From NCBI GenBank assembly GCA_950097015.1, contig CATNEN010000007.1:10107001-10171000 (forward strand): a stretch of DNA of 64,000 nucleotides, read 5' to 3'. This DNA is from Macrostomum hystrix. Taxonomy: Eukaryota > Platyhelminthes > Macrostomidae. This document shows, one piece after another, positions 62,366 through 64,000 of this stretch (position 1 is its first letter; every line of letters starts with the position of its first letter). Made by a program: the position numbers and the translations under genes. The notes under the pieces are model-generated. The model was not told the origin of the DNA. It saw only the letters and a list, made by a program, of their open reading frames with translations, and ran no database searches.

Positions 62366-64000
62366 TGTCTGGTGCATGGTGCCTGAAGAAATAATTGTAC
62401 ACACTGCAGTGGTATTTCAGTGTTCTATCAAGGTGACTCTCTGGCTCATGCCTTGCCTGCAGGCATTTTAATTTTGTAAAAAAATCTCACCTAGAAGTTT
62501 TAATTAGTTAGCATTTGTGTATTTCTAATTGTCTGACTAACTATTCCTTTAAATAGATAATGATGAAATAGTTATAATATCTGTTTATTTCTCTTATGCG
62601 CAGTTGACTGGCCTGAGCTCTGTTGTAGGTCCAGCCCCCACCAAAAATTAAAGAATTAAAAAACTGAGCAAAAAAGTAAAATTAATTTCACACTGATCCG
62701 AGAAAATTAGCAGACTCAGCAGCAGAAGCAGCAGCAGCAGCTATAGGGTGAAGAGAGAGACAGCAACTTAAGTAATTTACGAAGCCAGTTGACAGCAGAG
62801 ATTGTGAAAGCAGGTTCTGCTGCAGGCAGCACAAGTTGTGCAGCTCCAGTTATTTCCTGCAAATTGCGCACCTAGGCTCAGCTGCTCGGAGCTGACCGAA
62901 GGCTGGGGACAGCCGCATAGGTGGGGGGCCCCCGGAGACAGGCCAGTCTGCTGAACTATATTTTCTGAAAGCAACTTGGAAGACTCGAAACTGCGTATCC
63001 AAGAAACTCGTTAACTTTCTCTTCTTTAACTATTACGGAGAGAACTCCGAATTCCTGTCACTTGGAAGAACACAGCACGAGCAAGAGCTCAAGAGCTCCA
63101 CCGAACATTTTTGAGGCGACCTCCGCCCATAGAAATGTTTGTGCAAAATTTTTGCCGGCTGCCTCAGAAAAAAAGTGGCTCGAGGGCCGCGGGACCGCGC
63201 GATGCAACTTGAGTCGCTCTGAGCAGGCTTTTAGAAGGACAGAAACGGGATCAGCTCTGCTGAAACATTTCTCCCCTATTCTCTTTTTAGCCCTTGAGGA
63301 TGAAATGCCGCCGGTGTTTTTTTGTTTGTCTTTTATCCGAAGCGGCCACGCTTTTTGTTCCAGGGATAAAAAGCCCCGGCCGCAGATAGGGAAGCCTCCA
63401 TATCTCCGTATCCCCTTTTTCTTGTTAGCGAGGCAAAAGTTTTTGTGCCTCAGCCTGAGATCCCAGAATTGTTGCTCGCAGCGAAGGCGGCTGGCTTTCA
63501 TCCTCGGCCCGGCCATTGTTTAGTTTGGCCGGGAGCAGCTCGCACACTTTTTTCATCTCGTCGTCATTTTTTGAGTCTTCTTTCATTCTCAGTTTTCTTG
63601 TGCAAGAGTCAAAGCGCAGACTTTGGGTGGAGGTCGGGGTATCGTTGAGTGGGATAAATGGGGGGATAGAAATTGGAGCGAAAAAATTCTCCCCAGGATA
63701 TTGCTCCCGATGGCTAATTTGCTTTGTCGGAGCCCGCTGACTCTCTTCGGCCGGTGCTTCCCTGACTGCGGCTCACCGCCTGGCGATGCTGGAAGCAGCA
63801 ACTTCCCAACGCGTGAGTTGCGGCCTCGAGGATTATCGGTGGGGCGTGGCGGCCCGCATTGCCTTTTACCGCCTGGTCTGGCCGGCCGGTCAAGTTGCCG
63901 GGCTAATTGCCTGGCCGAGGGTCGGCGCTTGATTTTGTTTCAAATTTTCCCGATCTCCGCTTTTCAATGCGGCTCGAAATTCCCCGGAGACAAGCGGGGA
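62366..64000. other. Non-coding or unresolved right end
   Basis: AT-rich to about 62700, then GC-rich. A frame open from an ATG at 63710 to the window end has a donor-like acgc|gtgagt at 63808, but its composition is ordinary for this GC-rich stretch and it resembles nothing I know. A (cag)n-like run lies near 62720-62740. Confidence 0.35.

Noticed and set aside
63710-64000. Open frame from an ATG to the window end (97 codons)
   Set aside because: GC-rich stretch where chance frames are long; no family resemblance, and a donor-like site interrupts it.

Overview
The window is animal nuclear DNA. Genes have GC-rich, CTG-leucine-biased exons split by GT-AG introns, and they encode animal proteins of intracellular traffic, cilia and mitochondria. 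Intergenic DNA is AT-rich. The dense private tandem repeats, short 5' leaders starting at splice-acceptor-like AGs, and a ciliary gene suggest a free-living flatworm of the Macrostomum type. That organism call is inference from style, not a match.

Layout. 0.4-4.7 kb (+): importin-7/8. 6.7-8.5 kb (-): IFT57, convergent with it. 8.5-11.3 kb: AT-rich DNA with hairpin repeats and a fold-back element. 11.4-14.7 kb (-): a Mab-21/cGAS-like nucleotidyltransferase behind an ankyrin-repeat gene. 15.3-16.8 kb: a tRNA-derived SINE and a mariner relic. 19.2-20.5 kb (+): RMDN3/PTPIP51-like tether. 22.5-22.9 kb (+): LITAF-domain protein. 25.5-31.7 kb (+): paraplegin (SPG7)-like m-AAA subunit whose HExxH zinc site is lost. 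32.5-34.0 kb (+): NUDT7/8-like CoA diphosphatase. 36.7-49.9 kb (+): ANKRD27/VARP, with a tRNA-Leu(CAG) gene and a SINE in its introns. 50-64 kb: mostly non-coding, with five large tandem arrays and the 5' part of an unidentified gene starting at 61360.

About thirty tandem arrays (units of 4 to 52 bp) fill introns and spacers. Of 23 introns I can delimit, 15 carry an array, and the eight without are 73-178 bp long, apart from the 855-bp last intron of the paraplegin gene, which holds an inverted repeat instead. Exon joins were made by eye from GT-AG sites, reading phase and recall of the family sequences; no alignment was run.

The genes do not form a pathway. Two act at mitochondria (paraplegin-like and, by family, the CoA diphosphatase), one at ER-mitochondria contacts, two on endosomes (VARP, LITAF), one in nuclear import and one in cilia. 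The best leads are the protease-dead paraplegin, the cGLR candidate with a long unknown C-terminal region, genes whose first exon lacks an AUG but is in frame 0 straight after a splice acceptor (as if a spliced leader supplied it), and the intron-filling arrays with higher-order structure.
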